A stretch of 42,428 nucleotides of DNA. It comes from Burkholderiaceae bacterium (lineage in GTDB: Bacteria > Pseudomonadota > Gammaproteobacteria > Burkholderiales > Burkholderiaceae). Positions 8,789-18,531 of this stretch are shown here, in pieces. Within the stretch, counting starts at the first letter, position 1. The number at the start of each line of letters is the position of its first letter. The notes beneath the pieces were generated by a model, which did no database searches, was not told where the DNA came from, and worked only from the letters and a program-made list of their open reading frames with translations. The DNA lies in assembly GCA_947462685.1 (NCBI GenBank), contig CANHPL010000022.1, forward strand, positions 1 through 42,428, given 5' to 3'. The position numbers were made by a program, and so were the translations under genes.

Positions 8789-8807
8789 CTCCAACAAAAA
8801 GTTGGAG
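8789..8807. repeat. Perfect inverted repeat between smpB and ratA
   Basis: CTCCAAC (8789-8795) and GTTGGAG (8801-8807) around an AAAAA centre: a 7-base perfect stem between two divergently transcribed genes. It covers the expected -35 area of the smpB promoter and, for ratA, lies about 45-60 bases upstream of the ATG. The plus strand continues TTGTTTT, so a terminator-like hairpin is formally possible. Lying between two 5' ends, it is more likely an operator or upstream promoter element. Confidence 0.5.
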
Positions 8808-8851
8808 TTGTTTTCCTAAATCATTGATAATAGTATGAAATTGGAAGAATT

Positions 8852-9286
8852 ATGGCAGACGTTCAAAAATCACTACTTATTCAGCACTCAGCCAAGCGCA
8901 TGTATGACTTGGTGACTGATGTTACAAAATACCCTGAATTTTTACCTTGGTGTGGCGGTGTTGAAGTTTTTCAGTCGACTCCTGAGTTAATGGAAGCAAA
9001 AATTAACATTAACTTTAAGGGGGTAAAACAATATTTTCATACCAAAAATATTCAAAACTCTCCTACCAATATTGATATGACCTTCGTTTCAGGCCCATTC
9101 AAAAAATTTGAAGGCCGATGGATTTTTACTCCATTAGGGGAGGATGCTTGCAAAATAGAGTTTTCCTTAAAGTATGAATTCTCTAATTTTGTTTTAGATA
9201 AACTAATTGGCCCTGTATTTAGTGTCATTGCAAATACATTTGTAAACAGTTTTGTCAAAAGAGCGGACGATTTATATGGAGAATAA
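8852..9286 (+). CDS. ratA: RatA-family START/coenzyme Q-binding protein
   Basis: A 144-residue START-like (COQ10/SRPBCC) protein. Family features are MADVQKSLLIQHSAKRMYDLVTDVTKYPEFLPWCGGVEV at the N-terminus, the FKGVKQYFHTKN strands, and the C-terminal helix IANTFVNSFVKRADDLY. E. coli RatA was described as a toxin that blocks ribosome subunit association; the eukaryotic relative COQ10 binds ubiquinone, and most bacterial members may do the latter. A GGAAG ribosome-binding site precedes the ATG. It overlaps rnfH by 11 bases. Confidence 0.92.
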   Translation: MADVQKSLLIQHSAKRMYDLVTDVTKYPEFLPWCGGVEVFQSTPELMEAKININFKGVKQYFHTKNIQNSPTNIDMTFVSGPFKKFEGRWIFTPLGEDACKIEFSLKYEFSNFVLDKLIGPVFSVIANTFVNSFVKRADDLYGE

Positions 9287-9647
9287 ATCAGTTCAAACAA
9301 TTGAGTTGGAATTGTTTGACGCTCGAGAATCTCCCCCCAAGCAATTTTTTTTCTCATTCACCCCTGCTCAAGCTTCAAGTCCATCTTTACTTGAAGCTCT
9401 TTTATATATGAATATTGTGAAAGACAAGGATGATGTACTATTCCAAAAAAAAGGATCAGTTGGAGTATTTAGCGTTCCCTTGGGACCCGATGATCCGATT
9501 TACGACGGAGACCGAATTGAACTTTACCGTCCGATTTTGATTGATCCAAAAAAAATCAGACGAAAAAAAGCTAACCAAAATAAAGATGCAGAATTAAAAA
9601 TTAAAGCCAAAATGAGAAAAGAGCGCAAAGAATTAAAGGAATTATGA
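9276..9647 (+). CDS. rnfH: RnfH-family ubiquitin-fold protein (RatB)
   Basis: A 123-residue beta-grasp protein of the RnfH (RatB, UPF0125) family; the function is uncertain. I choose the ATG at 9276 (MENKSVQTIELEL), inside the end of ratA, over an upstream TTG at 9252. The core (about 10-95) contains the family tracts VGVFSVPLGPDDPIYDGDRIELYRPILIDPK. The C-terminal about 30 residues are extremely basic (RRKKANQNKDAELKIKAKMR onward), longer and more lysine-rich than in short homologues, and suggest nucleic acid or ribosome contact. The pairing with ratA is conserved in Proteobacteria, but it has not been shown generally to act as an antitoxin. Confidence 0.88.
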   Translation: MENKSVQTIELELFDARESPPKQFFFSFTPAQASSPSLLEALLYMNIVKDKDDVLFQKKGSVGVFSVPLGPDDPIYDGDRIELYRPILIDPKKIRRKKANQNKDAELKIKAKMRKERKELKEL

Positions 9648-9660
9648 CCTTGTAGTCTGA

Positions 9661-11160
<1,500 letters not shown>

Positions 11161-11184
11161 TTTATTCCAAAAAAGATTTGATTC

Positions 11185-12792
11185 GTGCACGATAAAATAT
11201 TGATATTAGATTTTGGGTCTCAAGTGACTCAACTGATTGCCCGTAGGGTTAGGGATTTGCAAGTCTTAGCAGAAATTTTCCCTTATGACATTGATCCTAA
11301 TCAATTGGAACAAAAAATTAAGAATGAGGGCTTCAAGGGTGTCATTTTATCTGGTGGGCCAAACTCAGTTACTGAAGGGGATACACCAAGAGCGCCAGAT
11401 AATGTATTTACCATAGGGGTTCCAGTTCTTGGTATTTGCTATGGTATGCAGACCATGGCGCAACAGCTTGGTGGAGAAGTAAAAACTGCAGAATCCTTGG
11501 GTAAAGCTCGCGAGTTTGGTTATGCTGAAGTCAGGGCAAGAGGGCATACACAATTACTCAATGAAATAGCTGACTTCACCACGAGTGAAGGGCATGGTGT
11601 TTTGAAGGTCTGGATGAGTCATGGTGATTCAGTTACTGTAATGCCAGTCGGTTTCAAATTAATGGCTTCAACAGATTCTTGTCCTATTGCTGGAATGGCA
11701 GATGAATATCGAAAATTTTATGCACTTCAGTTTCATCCAGAAGTAACGCACACTCTCCAGGGTACAGAAATACTTGATCGCTTTGTCAAAACTATTTGTC
11801 AATGTGTTCCAGATTGGGAAATGGGTAACTATATTGATGAAGCTATTGCAAATATTCGTCAACAAGTTGGTACTGATGAGGTTATTCTGGGTTTATCTGG
11901 TGGAGTAGATTCTTCAGTTGCTGCCGCCTTGATTCATCAAGCAATTGGTAATCAGTTAACTTGCGTATTTGTAGATCATGGTCTTTTAAGGTTAAATGAG
12001 GCCAACATGGTCATGGATATGTTTGCTCGTAACCTCGGAGTTAAGGTGATCCATGTTGATGCGGCTGATCAATTTATGTCTCAATTAGCAGGGGTTGCAG
12101 ATCCTGAGCAAAAAAGAAAAATCATTGGTCGTGAGTTTATTGAAGTATTCCAAAGTGAGTCTGGGAAAGTTAAGAATGCCAAATGGCTCGCCCAAGGGAC
12201 CATCTATCCCGATGTTATTGAATCTGCAGGCAAAGGCAAAAAAGGTGCTCATACGATTAAGAGCCATCACAATGTTGGTGGGCTGCCCGATGATATGCAC
12301 TTAAAACTTTTAGAGCCTTTAAGCGAATTATTTAAGGATGAAGTGAGACAGTTGGGAATCGAATTAGGCTTACCAAAAGAAATGGTGTATCGCCATCCTT
12401 TCCCTGGACCAGGTTTAGCTGTCAGAATTTTGGGAGAAGTCAAAAGAGAGTTTGCTCATTTACTGCAAAAGGCTGACGATATTTTTATTGATGAACTTAG
12501 AAAAACAATTGATCCGCAAACTAACAAGTCCTGGTATGAACTTACAAGTCAAGCATTTGCAGTGTTTTTACCTGTGAAGTCAGTAGGGGTAATGGGTGAT
12601 GGCCGAACATATGAGTATGTCGTTGCATTAAGAGCAGTGCAAACGCAAGATTTTATGACAGCGGATTGGGCACATTTACCCCATGATTTATTAGGTAAAG
12701 TATCTAATAGAATCATAAATGAGGTAAGGGGCATTAATCGAGTGGTTTATGATATTTCCGGAAAACCACCGGCAACGATTGAGTGGGAATAA
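11185..12792 (+). CDS. guaA: GMP synthase (glutamine-hydrolysing)
   Basis: Converts XMP, ATP and glutamine to GMP. The start is a GTG at 11185 (protein [21 protein letters not shown]), giving 535 residues. Domains in order: a class I glutamine amidotransferase (1-210) with nucleophile Cys85 in GICYGMQ and the His/Glu pair in FHPEVTHT; an ATP-pyrophosphatase with the PP-loop [12 protein letters not shown]; and the C-terminal dimerisation domain ending [18 protein letters not shown], the universal GuaA end. It forms the guaBA operon with the gene before it. Confidence 0.98.
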   Translation: MHDKILILDFGSQVTQLIARRVRDLQVLAEIFPYDIDPNQLEQKIKNEGFKGVILSGGPNSVTEGDTPRAPDNVFTIGVPVLGICYGMQTMAQQLGGEVKTAESLGKAREFGYAEVRARGHTQLLNEIADFTTSEGHGVLKVWMSHGDSVTVMPVGFKLMASTDSCPIAGMADEYRKFYALQFHPEVTHTLQGTEILDRFVKTICQCVPDWEMGNYIDEAIANIRQQVGTDEVILGLSGGVDSSVAAALIHQAIGNQLTCVFVDHGLLRLNEANMVMDMFARNLGVKVIHVDAADQFMSQLAGVADPEQKRKIIGREFIEVFQSESGKVKNAKWLAQGTIYPDVIESAGKGKKGAHTIKSHHNVGGLPDDMHLKLLEPLSELFKDEVRQLGIELGLPKEMVYRHPFPGPGLAVRILGEVKREFAHLLQKADDIFIDELRKTIDPQTNKSWYELTSQAFAVFLPVKSVGVMGDGRTYEYVVALRAVQTQDFMTADWAHLPHDLLGKVSNRIINEVRGINRVVYDISGKPPATIEWE

Positions 12793-12826
12793 GTTTTTAT
12801 CTCTTTATCCAATTGAAAGCAAACTA

Positions 12827-13960
12827 ATGCGTAAATACAAGGTCTTTATATTTTTCTTTTCTGCATTTTTAGTTCATTCATTATCCTTTGCACAAAATAC
12901 TTATTCACCGTGCGTTGGCGAAATTATTTCGGCCTGGAATAATTGTCTTGCTAAAGCAAGTTTTGCAGATGGCTCTCGCTATGACGGCCCTTATAAAAAT
13001 GGTAAAAAAAATGGATATGGAAAGTATTATTTATCAAATGGTGATATATATTTTGGTCAGTTAGTCAATGACGCCGGGGAAGGATTCGGGATTCATTATA
13101 TGAAAAATGGTGATAAATATATTGGGGAATTTAAAGAAAATAATTATCATGGGAGAGGTATTTACACATTTAGCAATGGTCAATCTAAAAAAGAAGGTAT
13201 TTGGGAAAATGATAACTTTAAGGTTAGTCAAACGGTCAATGTATCTGAAGTGCAAATATCAAGAACTTTAGATGTAAGTGATCAAATTAGATTGGGGCAA
13301 ATGTATCGCAAGGGTACTGAGGACACTCCTCGAAATGGTCCAGAGGCAGCAATGTGGTTTAAGCTTTCAGTGAATCAGGGAAGCTCCGTTGCCGCTCGCG
13401 AATTAGCTAGCATGTATTGGGAAGGTGATGGAGTTCAAAAAGATCAAAAAGAAACATTCAAATGGGCAAAAATTGCTGCGGAAAAGGGTGATCCTGCGGG
13501 ACAAAGAATGCTTGGATTGATTTATTTATATGGTCTTGGCGTCCCTAAAAATGAAGAAGAGGGGATTAAATGGTCAAGGTTAGCTGCCCAAGGGGGTGAC
13601 TCATCTGCACAATTAACAGTTAAAGCTCATGACAACAACATCGATGCACAAGCGAGATGGTCAAGGATGCAAAAAATGCAATTTAATATAGCAGTTATAT
13701 GCGTAGACCCAACTGGCAATGGTCAAGACTTTAATTCTGCCCGTATGATGGTAGATTTACTTTCTGTAAGTACTCAAGCTTTTGCAAGTCAAATTATATC
13801 TAGTAGAGAATGCATTCAACCAAAAGTTATTAATCAATTTAAAAATTTATCTGAATTAAAAAAAGGAGTAGTAATTAAAGATAATGGTAAAAATATTTAT
13901 TTAGTCTATCAAGATAAGGTTGCAAAATCATCTTATGGACTGATAGGCGTTAATCCATGA
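12827..13960 (+). CDS. Secreted MORN- and Sel1-repeat protein
   Basis: A 377-residue protein of unknown function. I choose the ATG at 12827 (MRKYKVFIFFFSAFLVHSLSFAQ): it gives a clean signal peptide of about 22 residues, whereas the frame reaches back into guaA. After it come about three MORN repeats (about 52-118; YDGPYKNGKKNGYGKYYLSN and two similar units). Then come two to three Sel1/TPR-like repeats (about 170-260; AAMWFKLSVNQGSSVAARELA and following). Last is a C-terminal stretch of about 100 residues matching no family I recognise. Both repeat types mediate protein-protein or membrane contacts. It starts 34 bases after guaA on the same strand and converges on the next gene, 20 bases away. 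Confidence 0.85.
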   Translation: MRKYKVFIFFFSAFLVHSLSFAQNTYSPCVGEIISAWNNCLAKASFADGSRYDGPYKNGKKNGYGKYYLSNGDIYFGQLVNDAGEGFGIHYMKNGDKYIGEFKENNYHGRGIYTFSNGQSKKEGIWENDNFKVSQTVNVSEVQISRTLDVSDQIRLGQMYRKGTEDTPRNGPEAAMWFKLSVNQGSSVAARELASMYWEGDGVQKDQKETFKWAKIAAEKGDPAGQRMLGLIYLYGLGVPKNEEEGIKWSRLAAQGGDSSAQLTVKAHDNNIDAQARWSRMQKMQFNIAVICVDPTGNGQDFNSARMMVDLLSVSTQAFASQIISSRECIQPKVINQFKNLSELKKGVVIKDNGKNIYLVYQDKVAKSSYGLIGVNP

Positions 13961-13980
13961 AGAAATTTGAGAAAAATTGC

Positions 13981-14685
13981 TTAGATTAAATAACCAATTT
14001 GTTGTCTAATTGCTAATGAATCGTTACCGACTAAGACATTCGCAAGAATTTTTGCTAAATCAGGATTTTTAGAATTCTTACAGATACCAAGTGTGTAATC
14101 CGTATTCAGCTCAAGTGCCTGTGGTAACAAACCAACTAAATTGACACCTGGACAGATATTAATTTCCGTAGTCTGTGTGCCGCCAATGACATTCGTATTA
14201 GGATCTAAGGCCATTTGCGCCATCGCTGTTGCACCATTCGGAAAGGTTTTAAAACGATCGGCTAATTCCTTATCTAAACCAAGAGTTTTCATTACCTTCA
14301 TAAAGTGAATGCCAGCAGTTGATTTTTGCATATCTGGGAAATACAGGGCCGGCGCAGACATAAAAGCTTCTTTTAGTTCATCAACCGTTGTTATTTTTGG
14401 CGATGGCGAGGTTCTTTTACTGGGAATTGCTATTCCAGTGGGAACTATTCCTAACGACTTGACGGTGATAGGATCTACATGGCCAGACGACACAAGTTCA
14501 TCAACTAAAGATTTTGAGAGGATCACGAGGTCACATGCTTCACCTTGCAAAACCAAATCACGCATAGCACCAACAGCACTAAATGTGCCATTAATTTTGC
14601 ATTGATGCGTATTTTCAAAATCTTCTTGTATACCTTTAACAACTCCAGCTGCGGCCCCACCACTTAATACTCTAATTTCAATCAT
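13981..14685 (-). CDS. ModA-like solute-binding protein without a signal peptide
   Basis: A 234-residue periplasmic-binding-fold protein resembling the molybdate-binding/COG0725 group (IRVLSGGAAAGVVKGI, then CDLVILSKSLVDELVSSGHV, later IGGTQTTEINICPGVNLVG). It begins directly with the first beta strand. The codons before the ATG read TAG ATA, so an in-frame stop lies 6 bases upstream and a signal peptide cannot be part of this protein. It may bind its ligand in the cytoplasm. It follows the Bug-receptor gene by 21 bases, probably in the same transcript; no permease or ATPase is nearby. The ligand is unknown. Confidence 0.75.
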   Translation of the reverse strand: MIEIRVLSGGAAAGVVKGIQEDFENTHQCKINGTFSAVGAMRDLVLQGEACDLVILSKSLVDELVSSGHVDPITVKSLGIVPTGIAIPSKRTSPSPKITTVDELKEAFMSAPALYFPDMQKSTAGIHFMKVMKTLGLDKELADRFKTFPNGATAMAQMALDPNTNVIGGTQTTEINICPGVNLVGLLPQALELNTDYTLGICKNSKNPDLAKILANVLVGNDSLAIRQQIGYLI

Positions 14686-14706
14686 TATCTAATTCCAAGT
14701 TACACA

Positions 14707-15666
14707 TTAATCAGGTTTAATACCAGCAGACTTGACAATGGCTGACCATTTGGCAATATCCGCATCTAAATATTTCGTGAACTCCGTTGGAGTCATCACA
14801 AGAGGAAGAGCGCCTTGTTTTGCCCAAGTCTCTTTTACATCCTGTTGAGATATGATTTTCCTAATCGCGTTATTTAAAGTAGTAACGACTTCAGTTGGAG
14901 TTCCTTTTGGAGCCATGAACCCTAACCAGATGGTGGCTTCATATCTAGGTACTCCAGCATCATTTACCGTTGGAATATTTGGTGTAATTGCAGAACGAGT
15001 TTTACCAGTCGTAGCAAGGGCAATTACTTTATTTTCTTTCACAAACTCATTCATTGTTGTGACAGCGTCAAACATCAAATCTACTTGACCACCTATAACA
15101 TCTGTTCTTGCACCTGAACTACCTTTATATGGAACATGGGTAATATCAAGACCAGCCATGGATTTAAATAATTCACCAGCCATATGATATGGTGTTCCAT
15201 TACCAGAAGAAGCATAGTTATACTTGCCAGGCGATGCTTTAACGAGGGCGAGTAATTCTGCTAAGTTTTTAGCGGGTATTTTTGGATTAACCACCAAAAT
15301 TAAATCAGAATAATTGACGGGAGCAATTGCAATAAAATCCTTCATTAATTGAAAAGGCTTATTGGGAACCAAGGATTCATTAACGGTCTGTGTATTGGAC
15401 ATCATCAATAGGGTATAACCATCTGCAGGAGATTTTGCAGCGAAATCGGTACCAATAATAGATCCAGCACCAGGCTTATTCTCAACAATAAATGATTGTT
15501 TTAGCTCATCTTGTAATCTTTGGGCCATAAAACGCGCATAATTATCTGCCGGCCCTCCAGCAGCAAAGGGTACAATGATTTTGACTGATTTGGTGGGATA
15601 AGCTTGTGCAAGCAAGATGCCTGGCAAGCATAAAAGAGTTGCAACAATATAGGTGATGATTCTCAT
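14707..15666 (-). CDS. Bug-family tripartite tricarboxylate transporter receptor
   Basis: A 319-residue periplasmic solute-binding protein of the Bug (TctC) family, greatly expanded in Burkholderiales. An N-terminal signal peptide of about 20 residues (MRIITYIVATLLCLPGILLAQ) is followed by the family start YPTKSVKIIVPFAAGGPADN, then VENKPGAGSIIGTDFAAKSP and the YKGSSGARTDVIGGQVDLMFD tract. A GGAG ribosome-binding site precedes the ATG. No TctA/TctB membrane subunits are nearby, as usual for orphan Bug proteins. The ligand is likely a carboxylate but cannot be specified. Confidence 0.93.
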   Translation of the reverse strand: MRIITYIVATLLCLPGILLAQAYPTKSVKIIVPFAAGGPADNYARFMAQRLQDELKQSFIVENKPGAGSIIGTDFAAKSPADGYTLLMMSNTQTVNESLVPNKPFQLMKDFIAIAPVNYSDLILVVNPKIPAKNLAELLALVKASPGKYNYASSGNGTPYHMAGELFKSMAGLDITHVPYKGSSGARTDVIGGQVDLMFDAVTTMNEFVKENKVIALATTGKTRSAITPNIPTVNDAGVPRYEATIWLGFMAPKGTPTEVVTTLNNAIRKIISQQDVKETWAKQGALPLVMTPTEFTKYLDADIAKWSAIVKSAGIKPD

Positions 15667-15697
15667 GGGTCTGCTCCAATGGGATAATTAATATTCA

Positions 15698-15703
15698 TAT
15701 AAT
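15698..15703 (+). promoter_or_regulatory. Possible -10 hexamer for the DUF455 gene
   Basis: A TATAAT lies 34 bases before the ATG at 15738, in the 71-base gap shared with the divergent Bug gene. No convincing -35 sequence is found 16-18 bases upstream. Confidence 0.3.
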
Positions 15704-15737
15704 TTACCACTTTTAAGGTAATGTTTCTCATCCATGA

Positions 15738-16574
15738 ATGCCTATGTCACGACAACAACATTTTTCTGAAGACAATATTCGATTTCTGGCTTATCAAGCA
15801 CTGGTAGAAAGGGATCCTTTGCCTAAAAAAGCCATGGTCGATCAGATTGTGGGATGTATTATTAAAAAAGATTTTTGTATTCAAAATCCTCCCATTCACG
15901 AAATTCAAGAAGCACTGATTCCAGGACGACCTCAAGAGCCCCAATTAGTGAATCCTTTATCAGTAAAAAAACGATCGATGCATACTATTGAGGGAAGAGC
16001 GATTGCTATTCATGCATTAGCTCATATTGAATTCAATGCGATTAATCTTGCTCTTGACGCTGTTTGGCGTTTCCCGAATATGCCGAAACAATATTATCTG
16101 GATTGGATTAAGGTTGCTGGGGAAGAGGCTAAACATTTTTTTATGTTAAAGAATCATCTCAAATCACTCGGATATGATTATGGAAATTTTCCGGCGCATG
16201 ATAGTTTATGGGAAATGGTCGAAAAAACGAAAGGGGATATACTTTCTCGTATGGCCCTTGTACCAAGAACGATGGAGGCAAGAGGATTAGATGCAGTTCC
16301 GTTGATTCGGGCTAGGTTTTTACAAGCCAAAGATACTGAAATGGTCGAAATTTTAGATTTCATCCTAAAAGACGAGATTGGGCATGTGGAAATAGGCAAT
16401 CGTTGGTTTAATTTTTTGTGTATAGAGCGAGAGGTTGACCCAATCCAAATTTTTAAGTTCTTGTGTCAGCAATACAAAGCACCTCACTTGAGAGGGCCTT
16501 TTAATATTGAAGCTCGTAAACAAGCCGGATTTACTGATATGGAAATTGATTTTTTACAGGATAACCATCCATGA
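15738..16574 (+). CDS. DUF455 ferritin-like protein
   Basis: A 278-residue protein of the DUF455 (COG2833) family, a ferritin-like four-helix fold predicted to hold a di-metal centre. Likely ligands lie in AHIEFNAINLALDAVWRF (E-x-x-N helix), in AGEEAKHFFMLKNHL, and in DEIGHVEIGNRWF, the E-x-x-H pattern of diiron carboxylate proteins. The reaction is unknown; tRNA hydroxylases and ferritin-like oxidases are structurally related. The ATG at 15738 is used; an ATG at 15744 is an alternative. Its stop overlaps the ATG of the MaoC gene as ATGA, so the two are coupled, which hints at a shared acyl-CoA or lipid-related task (inference). Confidence 0.88.
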   Translation: MPMSRQQHFSEDNIRFLAYQALVERDPLPKKAMVDQIVGCIIKKDFCIQNPPIHEIQEALIPGRPQEPQLVNPLSVKKRSMHTIEGRAIAIHALAHIEFNAINLALDAVWRFPNMPKQYYLDWIKVAGEEAKHFFMLKNHLKSLGYDYGNFPAHDSLWEMVEKTKGDILSRMALVPRTMEARGLDAVPLIRARFLQAKDTEMVEILDFILKDEIGHVEIGNRWFNFLCIEREVDPIQIFKFLCQQYKAPHLRGPFNIEARKQAGFTDMEIDFLQDNHP

Positions 16575-17032
16575 CCAAGATTTTGTTTCATGACTCAAAT
16601 GAATTGACTCAATTCACTGGAAAAGAAGTTGCTGTAAGTGAATGGTTAGAAATCAAACAATCGATGATTCAAACATTTGCAGATTGTACAAACGATCATC
16701 AGTGGATCCATACTGATGTTGAAAAAGCAAAAAAGGAGTCTATTTACGGCACCACAATTGCTCATGGCTTTTTAACTCTATCGTTGATACCATTTTTTTT
16801 AGAGTCTTGCATCGAATATCCCTTTGCCAAAAGATCGATTAATTACGGCTTAAATAAAGTACGGTTCCCTCATGCGGTCACGGTTAATAGTAAATTACGG
16901 GGCAAATTTTTTGTGCAAGAAGTCATCGCTATTGAAGGGGGTATTCAAATCGAGTGGAAAATCAATATTGAGATTGACGGTATTGAAAAACCCGCTTGTG
17001 TAGCCGATATGCTGATCCGCTTGTATTTTTAA
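16571..17032 (+). CDS. MaoC-family (R)-specific enoyl-CoA hydratase
   Basis: A 153-residue single hot-dog protein with the MaoC hydratase signature: ADCTNDHQWIHTDVEKAKKE (the Asp/His dyad of the hydratase 2 motif) followed by YGTTIAHGFLTLSLIPFF. Such enzymes hydrate trans-2-enoyl-CoA to (R)-3-hydroxyacyl-CoA, linking beta-oxidation with other acyl pathways. Its start overlaps the DUF455 stop by 4 bases. It converges on the acyl-CoA cluster, with 27 bases between the stops. Confidence 0.9.
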   Translation: MTKILFHDSNELTQFTGKEVAVSEWLEIKQSMIQTFADCTNDHQWIHTDVEKAKKESIYGTTIAHGFLTLSLIPFFLESCIEYPFAKRSINYGLNKVRFPHAVTVNSKLRGKFFVQEVIAIEGGIQIEWKINIEIDGIEKPACVADMLIRLYF

Positions 17033-17059
17033 AGAAAATTATAATAAATTCCTTCGCGT

Positions 17060-18127
17060 TTAAGCGGCGGAGGATGTCAAAACCTGTTCCCAAGCTAGTT
17101 CAGCCAGTGGTTTAGCTTTTCTGCCAGCATCCATTGCGGAATCACTTGAGGCATTTCCCTGAAGAGCTCTTGACATAATTCCCTGTAAGATAGCCGCTAA
17201 ACGAAACATATTAAAAATAATATAAAACTCCCAATCTCTAGGGTGTGCGATAACCAGGCCAGTTCGTTTGAGGTAAGCTTTTAAATATTCTGTCTCATTT
17301 GGAATATGAAGACTTTCAACATCAACTCCACCTAGACCTCTAAACAAATCAGGAGAAAGGCGCCATACCATGGCATGATATGCAAAATCGGACAATGGAT
17401 TCCCAAGGGTAGATAATTCCCAATCTAGAACACCAATTATTTTGGGTTCAACAGGATCGAAGATTAAATTATCTAATCTAAAATCACCATGGACAAGACT
17501 TGTTGAATCATGTTCTGGAATATGTTGAGGTAACCAATCAATTAGATTGTCCATTGCAGGAATTTTTTCAGTCTCTGAAGATCGATACTGTTTCGTCCAA
17601 CGTTCTATTTGGCGTTGAACGTACCCGCCGAAACGACCATAATCTTCCAAGCCAATCGCAATAGGATCGAGGGAATGCATTTGAGCAATTACTGAATTCA
17701 TGGCATCAAATACTTGTTTTCTATCTTGATGAGATAATTCGGTTAAACGTGGATCCCAAAAAATCCGCCCTTGAAGATAACTCATCAAATAAAACTCAGA
17801 TCCGATAACATTTGTATCGGAACAATATCCAAGTGGTTGAGCTACAGGAAAATGATGTTGATGCAGAGCCTTTATGACCTTATATTCACGATCGATAGCA
17901 TGGGCACTTGGCAGAAGTGTGCCTGGGGGTTTTCTTCTCAAAACAAAAGATGATTCATTGTGTTTCAATAAAAAAGTAGGGTTAGATTGGCCACCTTTAA
18001 ACTGGCTAACTTCTAGCGGTAATTTGGGGTCGATATTGGGAAGATAATCCTTAGCCCAAGCTAAAAAATCATTGCTAGAGAAAGTATTTTCCTCGCTCAA
18101 TAATTTAGTGCCAGAAAAATCACTCAT
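17060..18127 (-). CDS. APH-like phosphotransferase (ACAD10/11 N-domain type)
   Basis: A 355-residue kinase of the aminoglycoside phosphotransferase fold. Visible motifs are FKGGQSNPTFLL (nucleotide loop), FVLRRKPPGTLL with the ATP-binding lysine, the Brenner motif LVHGDFRLDN with catalytic Asp215, and the metal-binding VLDWELSTLG (Asp235). This subgroup resembles the kinase half of mammalian ACAD10/11 and bacterial LvaA, which phosphorylate 4-hydroxyacyl-CoAs so that the phosphate can be eliminated during degradation. Its place at the end of an acyl-CoA cluster supports such a role over antibiotic resistance. It overlaps the thioesterase before it by 4 bases (ATGA). Confidence 0.9.
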   Translation of the reverse strand: MSDFSGTKLLSEENTFSSNDFLAWAKDYLPNIDPKLPLEVSQFKGGQSNPTFLLKHNESSFVLRRKPPGTLLPSAHAIDREYKVIKALHQHHFPVAQPLGYCSDTNVIGSEFYLMSYLQGRIFWDPRLTELSHQDRKQVFDAMNSVIAQMHSLDPIAIGLEDYGRFGGYVQRQIERWTKQYRSSETEKIPAMDNLIDWLPQHIPEHDSTSLVHGDFRLDNLIFDPVEPKIIGVLDWELSTLGNPLSDFAYHAMVWRLSPDLFRGLGGVDVESLHIPNETEYLKAYLKRTGLVIAHPRDWEFYIIFNMFRLAAILQGIMSRALQGNASSDSAMDAGRKAKPLAELAWEQVLTSSAA

Positions 18128-18519
18128 TTTTTAACATCGACCAATTTAAATGTTCCCATTGCTTTTGCAACCATTTCACCAGTGATATCAGTAATTGTGG
18201 ATTCACAGAAGTGGATCGATTTACCACTTCTTAAAACCTTACCACGGACGATAAGTTTTTCTTGACCACCTTTCATAAAAGCAATAGACATATCGATGGT
18301 CAAGCCTGCTCCATGATGTTTTGCTTTAGATTTTGCAGACATCGCCATAGCAAAATCCATCAATGTCATTAAGATCCCTCCATGGGAAAACCCCATAGGA
18401 TTGAGGTGATGATCTTTTAACTCCAGCGTAGCTTCAACTTCACCTTCAGCAATCTCTCGCGCTTCAACTCCAAGATGCGCAATAAAGGGCACATGTATAC
18501 CAAAATATTCTTTTTTCAA
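18124..18519 (-). CDS. PaaI-family thioesterase
   Basis: A 131-residue hot-dog thioesterase. The family signature is HHLNPMGFSHGGILMTLMDFAMAMSA, with the Asn/His-Gly-Gly and acidic active-site region, then the strand GLTIDMSIAFMKGG. It hydrolyses acyl-CoA thioesters, here probably releasing CoA from dead-end intermediates of the surrounding pathway. It starts 12 bases after the thiolase and overlaps the kinase gene by 4 bases. Confidence 0.92.
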   Translation of the reverse strand: MKKEYFGIHVPFIAHLGVEAREIAEGEVEATLELKDHHLNPMGFSHGGILMTLMDFAMAMSAKSKAKHHGAGLTIDMSIAFMKGGQEKLIVRGKVLRSGKSIHFCESTITDITGEMVAKAMGTFKLVDVKK

Positions 18520-18531
18520 TTTTTTTCGTCC

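Noticed and set aside
8852..9647. ratA-rnfH as a toxin-antitoxin module
   Set aside because: The pair is a conserved housekeeping arrangement. Antitoxin function of RnfH is not established, and the proteins look like coenzyme Q-binding and beta-grasp families.
17060..18127. APH-type gene as an aminoglycoside resistance determinant
   Set aside because: It overlaps a thioesterase gene in an acyl-CoA operon and matches the ACAD10/11-like kinase subgroup rather than resistance enzymes.
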